Positions 7,634-16,366 of a stretch of DNA of 64,000 nt are shown here, piece by piece. Both the position numbers and the translations under genes were made by a program. A model generated the notes under the pieces. The model did no database searches. It was not told the DNA's origin and saw nothing but the letters and a program-made list of their open reading frames with translations. The number at the start of each line of letters is the position of its first letter. The stretch's first letter is position 1. Location of the stretch: positions 124,001 to 188,000 of the forward strand of contig CALEIK010000027.1 in assembly GCA_937876195.1 (NCBI GenBank), given 5' to 3'. Source of the stretch: an uncultured Flavobacteriales bacterium (GTDB taxonomy: Bacteria > Bacteroidota > Bacteroidia > Flavobacteriales_D > Crocinitomicaceae).

Positions 7634-8392
7634 TTAATCCTTTACTACTCGAAAGCCCACGTGAAAATACGCCTCATTTTTAGCAATCTCCTGACGGGAT
7701 TCGGGCGTGTACCCTTTGCAATAGGTTTCATCGCATAAAAACGAACCACCTTTCATTACAAAAGTCATGTGTGAAGTCGTAGGATTGTTTGCATAAGCAC
7801 TCGCTGTTATTTCCCAAATGTTTCCTAGCATTCCATAGATCTTCAAATCATTTGGTGGAAACTCTTTTACTGGACAGGTGAACGTAAAACCGTCGATTAA
7901 ATCAGTTTCACTGTCGGTTGCATGATTGATGTTTATTTTTTCTTGCTTGGTTTTTCCATCAATACAAGCAAATTCCCATTCTCTTTCGCTCGGTAAGCGC
8001 ACTTTTGCCCACCTGCAATACGCGATCGCATCGTTGTAGGTGACTTGAACTACTGGGTGATCTAAAATATCATCAATACTCGATGCTTTACCTCTAGGCT
8101 GTTTCCAATTGGCATCGGGTAAAATTTTCCATTCATTGTTTAAGTATACTGCGCCGCCATAATTGTCTTTCTCTGCCTCTGTGATGTAGCCCGTTTCAGA
8201 AACAAATTGTTGAAACTGAGCGTTTGTCACTGGCGTGGATGCCATTTCAAAAGGTTTCAAGCCGCTGGGTGATAGTGCAATCCAATCCGTTGGTTCAACC
8301 TCGGAAGAACAGGAAAACAACAAGAAGATTATGCTGGAAAATAGTAGACTTTTTCCCCAATAATGAACTTTCGGTCCATGATTCTCGGCCAT
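7634..8392 (-). CDS. formylglycine-generating enzyme-like lipoprotein (sulfatase maturase)
   Basis: SUMF1/FGE enzymes oxidise the active-site cysteine of sulfatases to formylglycine. The C-terminal core has the family marks RLPSEREWEFA, GMLGNIWEIT, GGSF and a final GFRVV. The key pair Cys220 and Cys225 (GGSFLCDETYC) matches the two active-site cysteines of true FGEs, unlike structural relatives such as GldK/GldJ. The N-terminus is a lipoprotein signal (LLFSSIIFLLFSC), so the protein is predicted to be membrane-anchored outside the cytoplasm. The start at 8392 is chosen because it gives a normal signal peptide; an ATG at 8422 is possible. Either start lies inside the upstream sulfatase gene (overlap 64 or 94 bp in another frame), which suggests coupled translation. 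Confidence 0.85.
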   Translation of the reverse strand: MAENHGPKVHYWGKSLLFSSIIFLLFSCSSEVEPTDWIALSPSGLKPFEMASTPVTNAQFQQFVSETGYITEAEKDNYGGAVYLNNEWKILPDANWKQPRGKASSIDDILDHPVVQVTYNDAIAYCRWAKVRLPSEREWEFACIDGKTKQEKININHATDSETDLIDGFTFTCPVKEFPPNDLKIYGMLGNIWEITASAYANNPTTSHMTFVMKGGSFLCDETYCKGYTPESRQEIAKNEAYFHVGFRVVKD

Positions 8393-9915
8393 AACGGTTT
8401 TGTTGGTAGATCTTTGTTCCATGCTTCAAAATATTCGCTTAGACTTTCCTTTTCTTTTGAATTCAGTTCGCTTAAGTCAATCAATTCTTCCTTGTCGTTG
8501 TCTAAATTATACAAATGCAGCCAGTTGTCTCGTGCGCTAAGAATCATTTTCCAGTTTTTATGTCGAATGGCGCGCACATGGTCACATCTCCAGTAAAGCG
8601 TTTCATGCGGAAGGTCACTGGTTTCATTCGCAATAAAAGGCATCAGGTTTACGCCGTCTAGTTTTGTTGAATTTCGCTGTGCAATCTTCGATAATTCCAG
8701 CGATGTGGGAAAAATATCCATTGCCGATACTGCCTGATTGTACTTAGTTCCTGCTGGAATTTTTCCTTTCCACTGCATCATAAATGGAACGTTGATTCCG
8801 CCTTCAAAAAGCGTTAGTTTGCCTCCTTTTAATGGTGCGTTTGTTGTCGCTTTTGTGTAACTCGCACCACCGTTATCTGAAATAAAGTAAACAACTGTGT
8901 TTTCTAATAGTTGCAACGAATCTAGATGATTCATTACATCACCAACGGCATCGTCAAGTGCTTTAATCATTGCCAAATAGACCCGCTGGTTTTCGTCTTT
9001 GATATGTGAAAATTGATTGTAGTACTCTTCTGGCGCTTGAAAAGGAACGTGAGGCGCATTAAAGTTCAACATGAGAAAGAAATTCGTGTCCTTATGAGTG
9101 GAAATAAACGATTTTGCTTTGTTTGCGAAGGCGAACGTTAAGTATTCATTTTCAATAACTTCCTTTCCGTTTTCGATAATCTTCGCGTTGTTAGTGCGGG
9201 CTACTTTCCACTGGTATTTACTGCTAAAATCATCTTGAATAAAGGAATGATAACCCGCGGATTTTCTTTCAGGTGTATAGAGTGAAAATGCGCCTAAGAA
9301 TCCATAGTGATAATCAAATCCACGATTAACTGGCATGTGCTGAGTACCGTATCCTAAGTGCCATTTTCCAATTAAAGCTGTTTCGTAACCAGCCTTTTGG
9401 TAAACCTCTGCTAAGCTTACCTCACTAGTTGGAATACCTTGATGTTCCAACATGTCCTTGCTTGGGTAGGATGGCCCTGTTGCTATTGTCCAGTCACCCA
9501 GTCGTTTTGCTCCCTTTGCAAGGTTGTACTTTATTTTAGATTTTGGATAATACTCCATCGGCTGCGTTTCAAAACCATAACGCTGCTGGTACTTCCCTGT
9601 TAAGATGGACGCTCGCGAAGGAGCGCACACAGGTGAAGTGACGTAAGCATCGTTAAAAACCACTCCGTTGGCTCCAATGTTGTCAATGTTTGGGGTAGAA
9701 ATATGTTGTGCACCATAGGCAGAAAGTTCGCCTTTCCCCAAATCATCGGCCATAATGATAATGATGTTGGGACGTTCTGATTTTTCAGCTTCAACTTCCA
9801 CGGTCGCTTTTGTTTGTGGAGCGATGTCCCACTCGTTGGACTGCGTTGAAAAGCAGCCTGCTAACAGCAGTGCTGAAGCTACAAATAAAGAAAAATGAAT
9901 GAATTGACGGTGCAT
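8329..9915 (-). CDS. lipoprotein sulfatase (arylsulfatase family)
   Basis: The 528-residue enzyme hydrolyses sulfate esters, probably from sulfated polysaccharides. A lipobox (LLLAGC, Cys21) predicts a periplasmic or outer-membrane lipoprotein. The sulfatase domain starts with the metal-binding IIMADDLGKG. It carries the C-x-P-x-R signature as CAPSR, with Cys97 as the residue that must become formylglycine, followed by ASILTGKY. Further active-site marks are IGKWHLGYG, FISDNGG and PLKGGK. Being a Cys-type sulfatase it needs a maturase, and the FGE-like gene overlapping its 3' end is the obvious candidate. No other polysaccharide-utilisation genes such as SusC/SusD are in the window. Confidence 0.95.
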   Translation of the reverse strand: MHRQFIHFSLFVASALLLAGCFSTQSNEWDIAPQTKATVEVEAEKSERPNIIIIMADDLGKGELSAYGAQHISTPNIDNIGANGVVFNDAYVTSPVCAPSRASILTGKYQQRYGFETQPMEYYPKSKIKYNLAKGAKRLGDWTIATGPSYPSKDMLEHQGIPTSEVSLAEVYQKAGYETALIGKWHLGYGTQHMPVNRGFDYHYGFLGAFSLYTPERKSAGYHSFIQDDFSSKYQWKVARTNNAKIIENGKEVIENEYLTFAFANKAKSFISTHKDTNFFLMLNFNAPHVPFQAPEEYYNQFSHIKDENQRVYLAMIKALDDAVGDVMNHLDSLQLLENTVVYFISDNGGASYTKATTNAPLKGGKLTLFEGGINVPFMMQWKGKIPAGTKYNQAVSAMDIFPTSLELSKIAQRNSTKLDGVNLMPFIANETSDLPHETLYWRCDHVRAIRHKNWKMILSARDNWLHLYNLDNDKEELIDLSELNSKEKESLSEYFEAWNKDLPTKPLWPRIMDRKFIIGEKVYYFPA

Positions 9916-9967
9916 TAAAACAATTTAAACAGGGCTAAAATAAGCTTTATGGTGCAATGTGAAACAA

Positions 9968-10002
9968 AAACGTCCTTTTCAGTTTTACCAAAAAGGACGT
10001 TT
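9968..10002 (-). terminator. Rho-independent terminator, likely of nrdBA
   Basis: AAACGTCCTTTT (9968-9979) pairs with AAAAGGACGTTT (9991-10002), and a T-rich tract follows on the minus strand. It is upstream of the sulfatase gene and downstream of nrdA and its hairpin array. It would give the nrdBA mRNA a 3' untranslated region of roughly 300 nt. Confidence 0.65.
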
Positions 10003-10131
10003 GTCGTGTGTCAATAATGTCGGATCAATTATTTACACTTACGTGTTTGTTGTTGAGTTAATGTGTGTCAAAGACGTTTGATTCTTGGGTTGTCAACCTT
10101 GTTGATCTAGCCAATGAAGTTTATTTCTTTA

Positions 10132-10280
10132 GGTCGACTTCCCGTCGACCCATCGAAGCTGACGCTTCTCTTCACACATCTCCTGAGATGTGTGGGCTAA
10201 ACCAAAGCGAATGCTTTGTTTAGCTTCCACACATTTGGCTTCGCCGAATGTCCGAAAGCAAGTCACCGGCTTAACAGCCG
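10132..10280. repeat. array of six consecutive hairpins in the nrdA 3' region
   Basis: Six inverted repeats follow one another with little spacing. (1) GGTCGAC 10132-10138 with 10144-10150. (2) GAAGC 10155-10159 with 10164-10168. (3) CACACATCTC 10173-10182 with 10185-10194. (4) 10196-10208 with 10213-10224, twelve pairs with one bulged C. (5) ACATTTGGC 10231-10239 with 10243-10251, one wobble pair. (6) CGGCT 10267-10271 with 10276-10280, starting 4 bp after the nrdA stop codon. The arms differ in sequence, so these are not copies of one repeat. The whole 9916-10284 gap holds only this array and the terminator at 9968-10002. Confidence 0.85.
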
Positions 10281-10284
10281 CTTC

Positions 10285-12651
10285 TTAGCTTCCGCACATT
10301 TCACAATCATCTGGATTATCCAAAGAACATGCTACGGCGGCTTGTGCGTCTTCAATTGATGCTACTGAAACTGCAGGTTCAACCGCTGTTTCTTTGTCAA
10401 CTGTAAACTTAATTGCGTCTGTTGCTGCTTTTGTTCTCAAGTAATACATTCCAGTTTTCAATCCTTTTTCCCATCCGTAGAAGTGCATTGAGGTCAATTT
10501 ACCAAAGTTTGCATTCTCCATAAAGATGTTCAACGATTGAGATTGACAAATGTATGCTCCTCTATCTGCTGCTTGTTCAATAATTGCTTTTTGAGAAATT
10601 TCCCAAGCCGTTTTGTATAAATCTTTCAAGTGTTGTGGTACTTCGTTAATGTTTTGAACAGATCCGTTCGCCATCATTATTTTTCTACGCATTTCTTTGT
10701 TCCACAACCCTTCTCTTACTAAGTCTTTTAATAAGTGCTTGTTCACGATGATGAACTCTCCAGACAATACACGACGCGTGTAAATGTTAGATGTGTATGG
10801 CTCAAAACATTCGTTGTTTCCAAGAATTTGTGCTGTAGAAGCTGTCGGCATTGGCGCTAGTAACAATGAGTTACGTACTCCGTGCTTTTTCACTTCTCCT
10901 TTCAACACATCCCATTCCCAACGGCTTGATGGAGTAACTCCCCACATGTCAAATTGGAAAATACCTTTTGAAACTGGTGAACCTTTGATTGTTTCGTATG
11001 GTCCGTCAACTTTTGCCAAATCTTTCGATGCTGTCATCGAAGCATAGTAGATTGTTTCAAAAATTTCTCTGTTCAACGCTTTTGCTTCTTCAGACTCAAA
11101 TGGGTAACCCATCATGATGAATGTATCAGCCAATCCTTGAACACCTAATCCAATTGGACGGTGACGCATGTTTGAATTTCTTGCTTCTTCTACTGGGTAG
11201 TAGTTTCCGTCAATGATTTTATTCAAGTTCAATGTCGCTTGATACGTCACTTCAAATAGTTTATCGTGATCAAATGCTCCATCTTCTGTCACATATTTTG
11301 GCAATGCTAAAGATGCCAAGTTACACACCGCCACCTCATCAGGTGCAGTATACTCAATGATTTCAGTACACAAGTTCGACGACTTAATTGTTCCTAAATT
11401 TTGTTGGTTCGATTTCGCGTTCGCAGCATCTTTGTACAACATGTATGGAGTACCAGTCTCAATTTGTGATTCTAGTATTTTGAACCATAAATCTTGTGCT
11501 TTGATTGTTTTACGGCCTTTTCCTTCTTTTTCGTACTTCGTGTACAATGCTTCAAATTCAGCACTGTGCGTATCAGAAAGACCTGGACATTCGTGTGGAC
11601 ACATCAAGGTCCATTCTCCGTTCTCTTTTACTCGTTTCATGAACAAGTCTGGAATCCAAAGGGCGTAAAATAAATCACGCGCACGTTGTTCTTCTTTTCC
11701 GTGGTTCTTTTTCAAATCCAAGAAATCAAATACATCAGCATGCCATGGTTCGATGTAAATTGCAAAAGATCCTTTTCGTTTTCCTCCACCTTGATCAACG
11801 TAACGTGCTGTATCGTTAAATACGCGCAACATTGGAACGATTCCGTTCGACGCACCATTTGTTCCTTTGATGTAAGAGCCAGTTGCACGGATGTTGTGAA
11901 TTGCCAAGCCAATTCCTCCTGCTGATTGCGAAATTTGCGCACATGATTTCAATGTATCATAAATTCCAGCAATACTGTCTTCCTTCATTGTCAACAAGAA
12001 ACAAGATGACATTTGAGGTTTTGGTGTTCCTGAATTGAACAATGTTGGTGTAGCGTGTGTAAACCAACCTTCCGACATTAGGTTGTATGTTTTAATCGCT
12101 GCATCAATATCTTCTTTGTGAATCCCCACAGAAACACGCATCAACATTTGTTGTGGACGTTCAACAATCTCTCCGTTTAACTTCAGTAAATACGAGCGCG
12201 TCAATGTTTTAAAACCAAAATAATCGTATCTGAAATCTCTATCGTAGATAATGCTTGAGTCTAATCTTTCTTTGTTGTCTTGCATGATTTGGTACACATC
12301 ATCCGCCAATAGAGACGCATTCTCACCCGTTTTTGGGTCGATATAGGTGTATAAATCTGTCATCACCTCCGTAAAGGATTTCTTTGTTTCCTTGTGCAAG
12401 TTTGACACCGCAATGCGCGACGCAAGCAAAGCATAGTCTGGGTGATCAATCGTTTTTGCTGCTGCTACTTCTGCCGCAAGGTTATCTAACTGTGTTGTTG
12501 TAACACCATCAAACAATCCTTCAATGACTTTCATTGCAACTGCTTCAGGCGATACTAGTGGATCTAGTCCGTAGCACATTTTTACAATGCGCGCTGTGAT
12601 TTTGTCGAACTTCACAGCCTCTTTTCTTCCGTCTCTTTTTACTACATACAT
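10285..12651 (-). CDS. nrdA: class Ia ribonucleoside-diphosphate reductase, alpha subunit
   Basis: The 788-residue large subunit reduces ribonucleotides to deoxyribonucleotides for DNA synthesis, in complex with NrdB. An N-terminal ATP-cone regulatory domain (about 1-95, VVKRDGRKEAVKFDKI) allows overall activity control by ATP/dATP. The barrel has the redox-active cysteine in MSSCFLLT and the N-x-C-x-E radical site in SNLCTEIIEY. NNECFEP holds the second redox cysteine. The C-terminus ends DDCEMCGS, a swinging cysteine pair that takes electrons from thioredoxin or glutaredoxin. It is the second gene of the nrdB-nrdA operon, with a 27-bp gap. Confidence 0.98.
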   Translation of the reverse strand: MYVVKRDGRKEAVKFDKITARIVKMCYGLDPLVSPEAVAMKVIEGLFDGVTTTQLDNLAAEVAAAKTIDHPDYALLASRIAVSNLHKETKKSFTEVMTDLYTYIDPKTGENASLLADDVYQIMQDNKERLDSSIIYDRDFRYDYFGFKTLTRSYLLKLNGEIVERPQQMLMRVSVGIHKEDIDAAIKTYNLMSEGWFTHATPTLFNSGTPKPQMSSCFLLTMKEDSIAGIYDTLKSCAQISQSAGGIGLAIHNIRATGSYIKGTNGASNGIVPMLRVFNDTARYVDQGGGKRKGSFAIYIEPWHADVFDFLDLKKNHGKEEQRARDLFYALWIPDLFMKRVKENGEWTLMCPHECPGLSDTHSAEFEALYTKYEKEGKGRKTIKAQDLWFKILESQIETGTPYMLYKDAANAKSNQQNLGTIKSSNLCTEIIEYTAPDEVAVCNLASLALPKYVTEDGAFDHDKLFEVTYQATLNLNKIIDGNYYPVEEARNSNMRHRPIGLGVQGLADTFIMMGYPFESEEAKALNREIFETIYYASMTASKDLAKVDGPYETIKGSPVSKGIFQFDMWGVTPSSRWEWDVLKGEVKKHGVRNSLLLAPMPTASTAQILGNNECFEPYTSNIYTRRVLSGEFIIVNKHLLKDLVREGLWNKEMRRKIMMANGSVQNINEVPQHLKDLYKTAWEISQKAIIEQAADRGAYICQSQSLNIFMENANFGKLTSMHFYGWEKGLKTGMYYLRTKAATDAIKFTVDKETAVEPAVSVASIEDAQAAVACSLDNPDDCEMCGS

Positions 12652-12678
12652 GGGCGCTTGGTTTATTTGGTACTTTAA

Positions 12679-13653
12679 TTAAAAATCTTCGTTCATGGTG
12701 AATTTTTGGTCTGAATCATTGTTCAAAACACCTGCTTTTTGGTATTCACCCACTCTCTTTTCAAAGAAGTTTGTTTTTCCTTGAATCGAAATCATCTCCA
12801 TGAAATCAAATGGGTTGGCTACGTTAAATACTTTGTCATTTCCTAACTCAACGAGTAGACGGTCAGCAACAAACTCGATGTACATTGACATCAAATCGCT
12901 GTTCATTCCGATCAACTTAACAGGCAATGCGTCAAGGATAAATTCTTTTTCTATTTCAACAGCATCAAGGATGATTTTCTTCACTTGATCTTTTGATAAT
13001 TTATTTGTGATGTGATTGTTGTACAGTAAACACGCAAAATCACAGTGCAATCCTTCGTCTCTTGAGATTAACTCATTTGAAAACGAAAGTCCTGGCATTA
13101 ATCCTCTTTTCTTCAACCAGAAAATAGAGCAAAACGATCCTGAAAAGAAAATTCCTTCCACTGCTGCAAACGCAACTAGACGCTCTGCAAAGCTTCCTTC
13201 ATCAATCCATCGCAATGCCCAATCCGCTTTCTTTTTCACACAATCCATCGTGTCGATTGCGTTGAACAAATATTTTTTATCGTTGTTGTCTTTGATGTAC
13301 GTATCAATCAATAACGAATAGGTTTCTGAGTGAATATTCTCAATTGCTACTTGAAATCCATAGAAGAATTTTGCTTCTGTGTACTGTACTTCTGACAAGA
13401 AGTTCTCTGCTAAATTTTCGTTGACAATTCCATCCGAAGCGGCAAAAAATGCAAGCACGTGCTTTACAAAGTGGCGTTCATTGTCATTTAATTTTGATTC
13501 CCAATCCACTAAATCTTGCTGTAAATCAATTTCTTCCGCCGTCCAGAAACTAGCTTCTGCCCTTTTATAAAACGACCAAATATCATCGTGTTGTATTGGA
13601 AACAAGACAAATCTGTTCTTGTTTTCTTCTAAAATCGCTTCTACTTGTGCCAT
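12679..13653 (-). CDS. nrdB: class Ia ribonucleoside-diphosphate reductase, beta subunit
   Basis: The 324-residue small subunit houses the diiron centre and stable tyrosyl radical that start catalysis in NrdA. Visible metal ligands are Asp in DLVDW, Glu and His in ENIHSETY, Glu in AVEGIFFSG, and Glu-His in RDEGLHCDF. The tyrosine four residues after the ligand histidine (HSETY) matches the radical tyrosine position of class Ia enzymes, so this is not a Tyr-less variant. The C-terminal tail (SDQKFTMNEDF) is the segment that docks on NrdA. It is first in the operon, with about 460 bp of non-coding DNA upstream. Confidence 0.97.
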   Translation of the reverse strand: MAQVEAILEENKNRFVLFPIQHDDIWSFYKRAEASFWTAEEIDLQQDLVDWESKLNDNERHFVKHVLAFFAASDGIVNENLAENFLSEVQYTEAKFFYGFQVAIENIHSETYSLLIDTYIKDNNDKKYLFNAIDTMDCVKKKADWALRWIDEGSFAERLVAFAAVEGIFFSGSFCSIFWLKKRGLMPGLSFSNELISRDEGLHCDFACLLYNNHITNKLSKDQVKKIILDAVEIEKEFILDALPVKLIGMNSDLMSMYIEFVADRLLVELGNDKVFNVANPFDFMEMISIQGKTNFFEKRVGEYQKAGVLNNDSDQKFTMNEDF

Positions 13654-14117
13654 GCTTTTCTGGTTTTTTAAACGTATATATTCCTACTACAAAAAACAAT
13701 GTCTTTTGTTTTTTTCACTCCATAAAGTCGTTGTTTCCTCTAAATTAAATCGAATGCATGTTGAGCGGTTGATTTGCTTCCTAGAGGCATACAAAAATTG
13801 TCAAAAATCTCGCTTCTACCAACTAAAGAAATTCACAATTCCTTAACGTTATTAACATTGGTTGTCTACATCCCTTTAAGAGTAGTCGCTAACGGATTTA
13901 TTAACATGACTCATAAAGATATTCACAGTGCAAACTCCTAATTTTGTCGATAAAAAAACCCTATTCGTCTCATCGCCTTTAGCATCAGTACTTTGAATAA
14001 GGTTCTATAAATTTAACGCGGAATTAGGGTGTAGTCAATACCTTTTTTTTGTTATTTTAAACACCAAATTGTTTATAAGGAGCTCATAGAAAGTGGTCGC
14101 CTACAAAACAGACGAAT
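13654..14117. other. non-coding region between divergent nrdB and comF
   Basis: This 464-bp AT-rich gap should contain the promoters for nrdBA (minus) and comF (plus). On the minus strand TACGTTTA, about 20 bp upstream of nrdB, resembles the Bacteroidetes -7 box TAnnTTTG at seven of eight positions. I see no RNA gene, strong hairpin or repeat. An AAGGAG at about 14077 is too far from the comF ATG to be its ribosome-binding site. Confidence 0.5.
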
Positions 14118-14810
14118 ATGATTCAATTATTTGCCGATCTTGGTCATTTGATTTTTCCAAACCTATGTGTTGCGTGCGAAAACGAACTCTCACGCTCCGA
14201 ACATCATTTATGTGCATTTTGTGAAAGTGATTTAACGCTCACTAATTTTCACCTCATCGATAAAGAAGCCACACCTGTTGACAAACTTTTTTGGGGCAGG
14301 ATTGAATTAACATCAACCTACTCTCATGTGTTCTTCGAGAAAAACAAAGCTTCCCAAAACATCCTGTTCAATTTAAAATACAAGAACAAACCTCAACTTG
14401 GGGTGTTTTTCGGAAAGAAAATCGGTGCAGCAATTGTTCAACTTGATTCGTTTCAGCAAGTAGATGCCTTCATTCCAATACCCCTGCACCCAAAAAAAGC
14501 ATTTATCCGTGGATACAATCAGAGTGAGATGCTTGCGCGAGGAATTTGTGATGCCGTGAACAAAAAATTGGACGTTTCTGTCATTCAGCGTACACACCAT
14601 ACCGAAACACAAACAAAAAAATCGCGTTTTCAGCGGTGGGACAATGTCAGCGAAAAATTTAAGGTGAAAGACAGCGTCCGCAATTACAAACATGTGGTGT
14701 TAGTAGATGACGTGATTACCACAGGGTCAACCATTGAATCTGTGGCCGCTGCTTTGCGAAAAAAGAACCCTTCGCTTTCAATTAGTGTTGTTACCTTAGC
14801 GGTAGCATAA
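14118..14810 (+). CDS. ComF family phosphoribosyltransferase-like protein
   Basis: The 230-residue protein has the ComF layout. An N-terminal zinc-ribbon-like segment has two CxxC pairs (CVAC at 18-21 and CAFC at 34-37). The C-terminal type I phosphoribosyltransferase domain ends with the PRPP loop HVVLVDDVITTGST. PIPLHPKKAFIRGYNQSE (about 119-136) and TETQTKKSRFQRWDN are also typical of the family. ComF homologues take part in DNA uptake during natural transformation in some bacteria; in others the role is unknown. Its stop codon overlaps the next start by one base (TAATGA), so the two genes are co-translated. Confidence 0.9.
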   Translation: MIQLFADLGHLIFPNLCVACENELSRSEHHLCAFCESDLTLTNFHLIDKEATPVDKLFWGRIELTSTYSHVFFEKNKASQNILFNLKYKNKPQLGVFFGKKIGAAIVQLDSFQQVDAFIPIPLHPKKAFIRGYNQSEMLARGICDAVNKKLDVSVIQRTHHTETQTKKSRFQRWDNVSEKFKVKDSVRNYKHVVLVDDVITTGSTIESVAAALRKKNPSLSISVVTLAVA

Positions 14811-15856
14811 TGATAAAAAACAAGAAACACCTTATTGTGGGAGCTGGTCTCTCTGGGATTTGCCTCGCTATTCAGTTGGTGCGAAAAGGGGCAAAAGTCA
14901 CAATTATCGATAAAGGCGAAAATTTCAGTTCCATTATTGCTGCTGGGATGATCAACCCATTGGTTTTTCGAAGGATGACCAAAAGCTGGCGGGTCGATGA
15001 ATTTTTGCCTTACTTAATTGATTTTTATACGACGCTCGAGCAAGAAACGGAAGCCAATTTTTTCTATGAACTGCCCATTCGTCGCTTATTTTCTTCCGAA
15101 CAAGAGCGCGATTTTTGGTTGGAAAAGGAAAACAATCCCGCATTTCATACGTACATGCATCCAGTCACTGATGAGGATAAAAACTACGACAAAGCAAAGA
15201 ATCCTTTTGGTTCAGGGCGCGTTAAGAAGTCTTGTTTTGTGGATGTACATTCCTTTGTAGAGGCAACACATGGATGGATAAAGCAACAGGCAGAACTCCG
15301 ACAAGAAGTCTTTGACTATGGTGCGCTTGACGGCTTAAATTACAAAAACGAACAGTTTGATGCGGTAATATTCTGCGAAGGATTTGAAAACAAGAACAAT
15401 CCATGGTTCGGAGAACTTCCACTTGATCAAACAAAGGGACAAACATTGACCATTCGCGCTACAAGTTTGCCGAATGATGTTTCACTCAACCGAAAATGCT
15501 TTGTACAACCCAGAGAAAAAGACGTCTATAAAATTGGATCGACGTATGAATGGCACAATTCAACAACCCATATCACCGAAGAGGCGAAAGAAGAAATTCT
15601 CCAGAACTTGAGCTATATTACGGATGAAGGGGTTGAAGTCATCAGTCAAGAAGCTGGAATTCGCCCTACCACGCGAGATCGGAGGCCACTCTTAGGAACA
15701 CATCCAAAACAAACTAATTATCACATTTTTAATGGATTGGGGGCAAAGGGATATATGCTTGCTCCACTTTTATCAGAGGAGTTTGTTCGTTATTTGGAAG
15801 GTGACCTCCTTTTGGACAAAGAAGTTAACATTTCCCGCTATTTCAAGTCGGAATAA
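14810..15856 (+). CDS. FAD-dependent amine/amino-acid oxidoreductase (DAO family)
   Basis: The 348-residue flavoprotein has an N-terminal dinucleotide-binding motif (VGAGLSGICLA, ~10-20) and the DAO-family end GIRPTTRDRRPLLGTHP and NGLGAKGYMLAP, where the FAD is gripped. Relatives include glycine oxidase, D-amino acid dehydrogenase and the oxidase domain of MnmC. The substrate cannot be read from sequence. It overlaps comF by one base and forms an operon with it. The bacilliredoxin gene follows 36 bp later but has its own promoter-like box. Confidence 0.85.
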   Translation: MIKNKKHLIVGAGLSGICLAIQLVRKGAKVTIIDKGENFSSIIAAGMINPLVFRRMTKSWRVDEFLPYLIDFYTTLEQETEANFFYELPIRRLFSSEQERDFWLEKENNPAFHTYMHPVTDEDKNYDKAKNPFGSGRVKKSCFVDVHSFVEATHGWIKQQAELRQEVFDYGALDGLNYKNEQFDAVIFCEGFENKNNPWFGELPLDQTKGQTLTIRATSLPNDVSLNRKCFVQPREKDVYKIGSTYEWHNSTTHITEEAKEEILQNLSYITDEGVEVISQEAGIRPTTRDRRPLLGTHPKQTNYHIFNGLGAKGYMLAPLLSEEFVRYLEGDLLLDKEVNISRYFKSE

Positions 15857-15860
15857 TGAC

Positions 15861-15868
15861 TAAATTTG
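15861..15868 (+). promoter_or_regulatory. Bacteroidetes-type -7 box for bacilliredoxin gene
   Basis: TAAATTTG fits the TAnnTTTG consensus and ends 24 bp before the ATG at 15893. No clear -33 TTG box was found at the usual distance, so this is a partial match. Confidence 0.45.
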
Positions 15869-15892
15869 TAGTAGATTTAAAAAACACAAATT

Positions 15893-16306
15893 ATGTATCC
15901 ACCAGAATTAGTAAAACCAATGAAGGAGGACCTTACAAATGCAGGGTTCAATGAATTGACAACACCTTCTGAGGTAGACGAAATAATAGAGAACAGCGGA
16001 GATAGCTTACTGTTGGTTGTGAATTCTGTTTGCGGTTGCGCAGCAGGAAACATGCGTCCAGGAGTAAAATTATCGTTGAACAATGATAAAAAACCGATCA
16101 CTTTGGCAACAGTTTTTGCGGGAGTAGATGGAGAAGCAGTTGCACAAGCGCGCAAGCACTTTTTGCCTTATCCTCCGTCTTCACCTTCGATTGCGTTGTT
16201 TAAAGATGGAAAGTTGGTTCACTTCTTAGAGCGTCATCACATTGAAGGGGGAACAGCACAAATGATTGCTGAAAACCTTTCGGAAGCTTACAATCAATAT
16301 TGTTAA
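15893..16306 (+). CDS. bacilliredoxin, BrxA/BrxB family
   Basis: The 137-residue protein matches the YphP/YqiW (BrxA/BrxB) family along its length: MYPPELVKPM at the start, the Cys-Gly-Cys active site in NSVCGCAAGNMRPG (about 45-58), then ARKHFLPYPPSSPSIALFKDG and ERHHIEG. In Firmicutes these proteins remove bacillithiol from S-bacillithiolated proteins after oxidative stress; bacillithiol is also made by many Bacteroidota. A neighbouring glutathione-peroxidase-type gene fits a thiol redox role. A strong shared terminator separates the two. Confidence 0.93.
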   Translation: MYPPELVKPMKEDLTNAGFNELTTPSEVDEIIENSGDSLLLVVNSVCGCAAGNMRPGVKLSLNNDKKPITLATVFAGVDGEAVAQARKHFLPYPPSSPSIALFKDGKLVHFLERHHIEGGTAQMIAENLSEAYNQYC

Positions 16307-16310
16307 AACA

Positions 16311-16350
16311 AAAAACGCCCCGTTTACGAGTAAACGGGGCGTTTTTTTTT
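16311..16350. terminator. bidirectional terminator between brx and gpx
   Basis: A near-perfect 17-nt inverted repeat (16311-16327 with 16330-16346, GC-rich core CGCCCCGTTTAC) is flanked by A-runs and T-runs. It serves the plus-strand bacilliredoxin gene and the minus-strand peroxidase gene. Confidence 0.85.
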
Positions 16351-16366
16351 ATTCTACTTTTTCGTT

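Noticed and set aside
14077..14082. AAGGAG as a comF Shine-Dalgarno site
   Set aside because: It is about 36 bp from the ATG, too far, and such sites are rare in this phylum.
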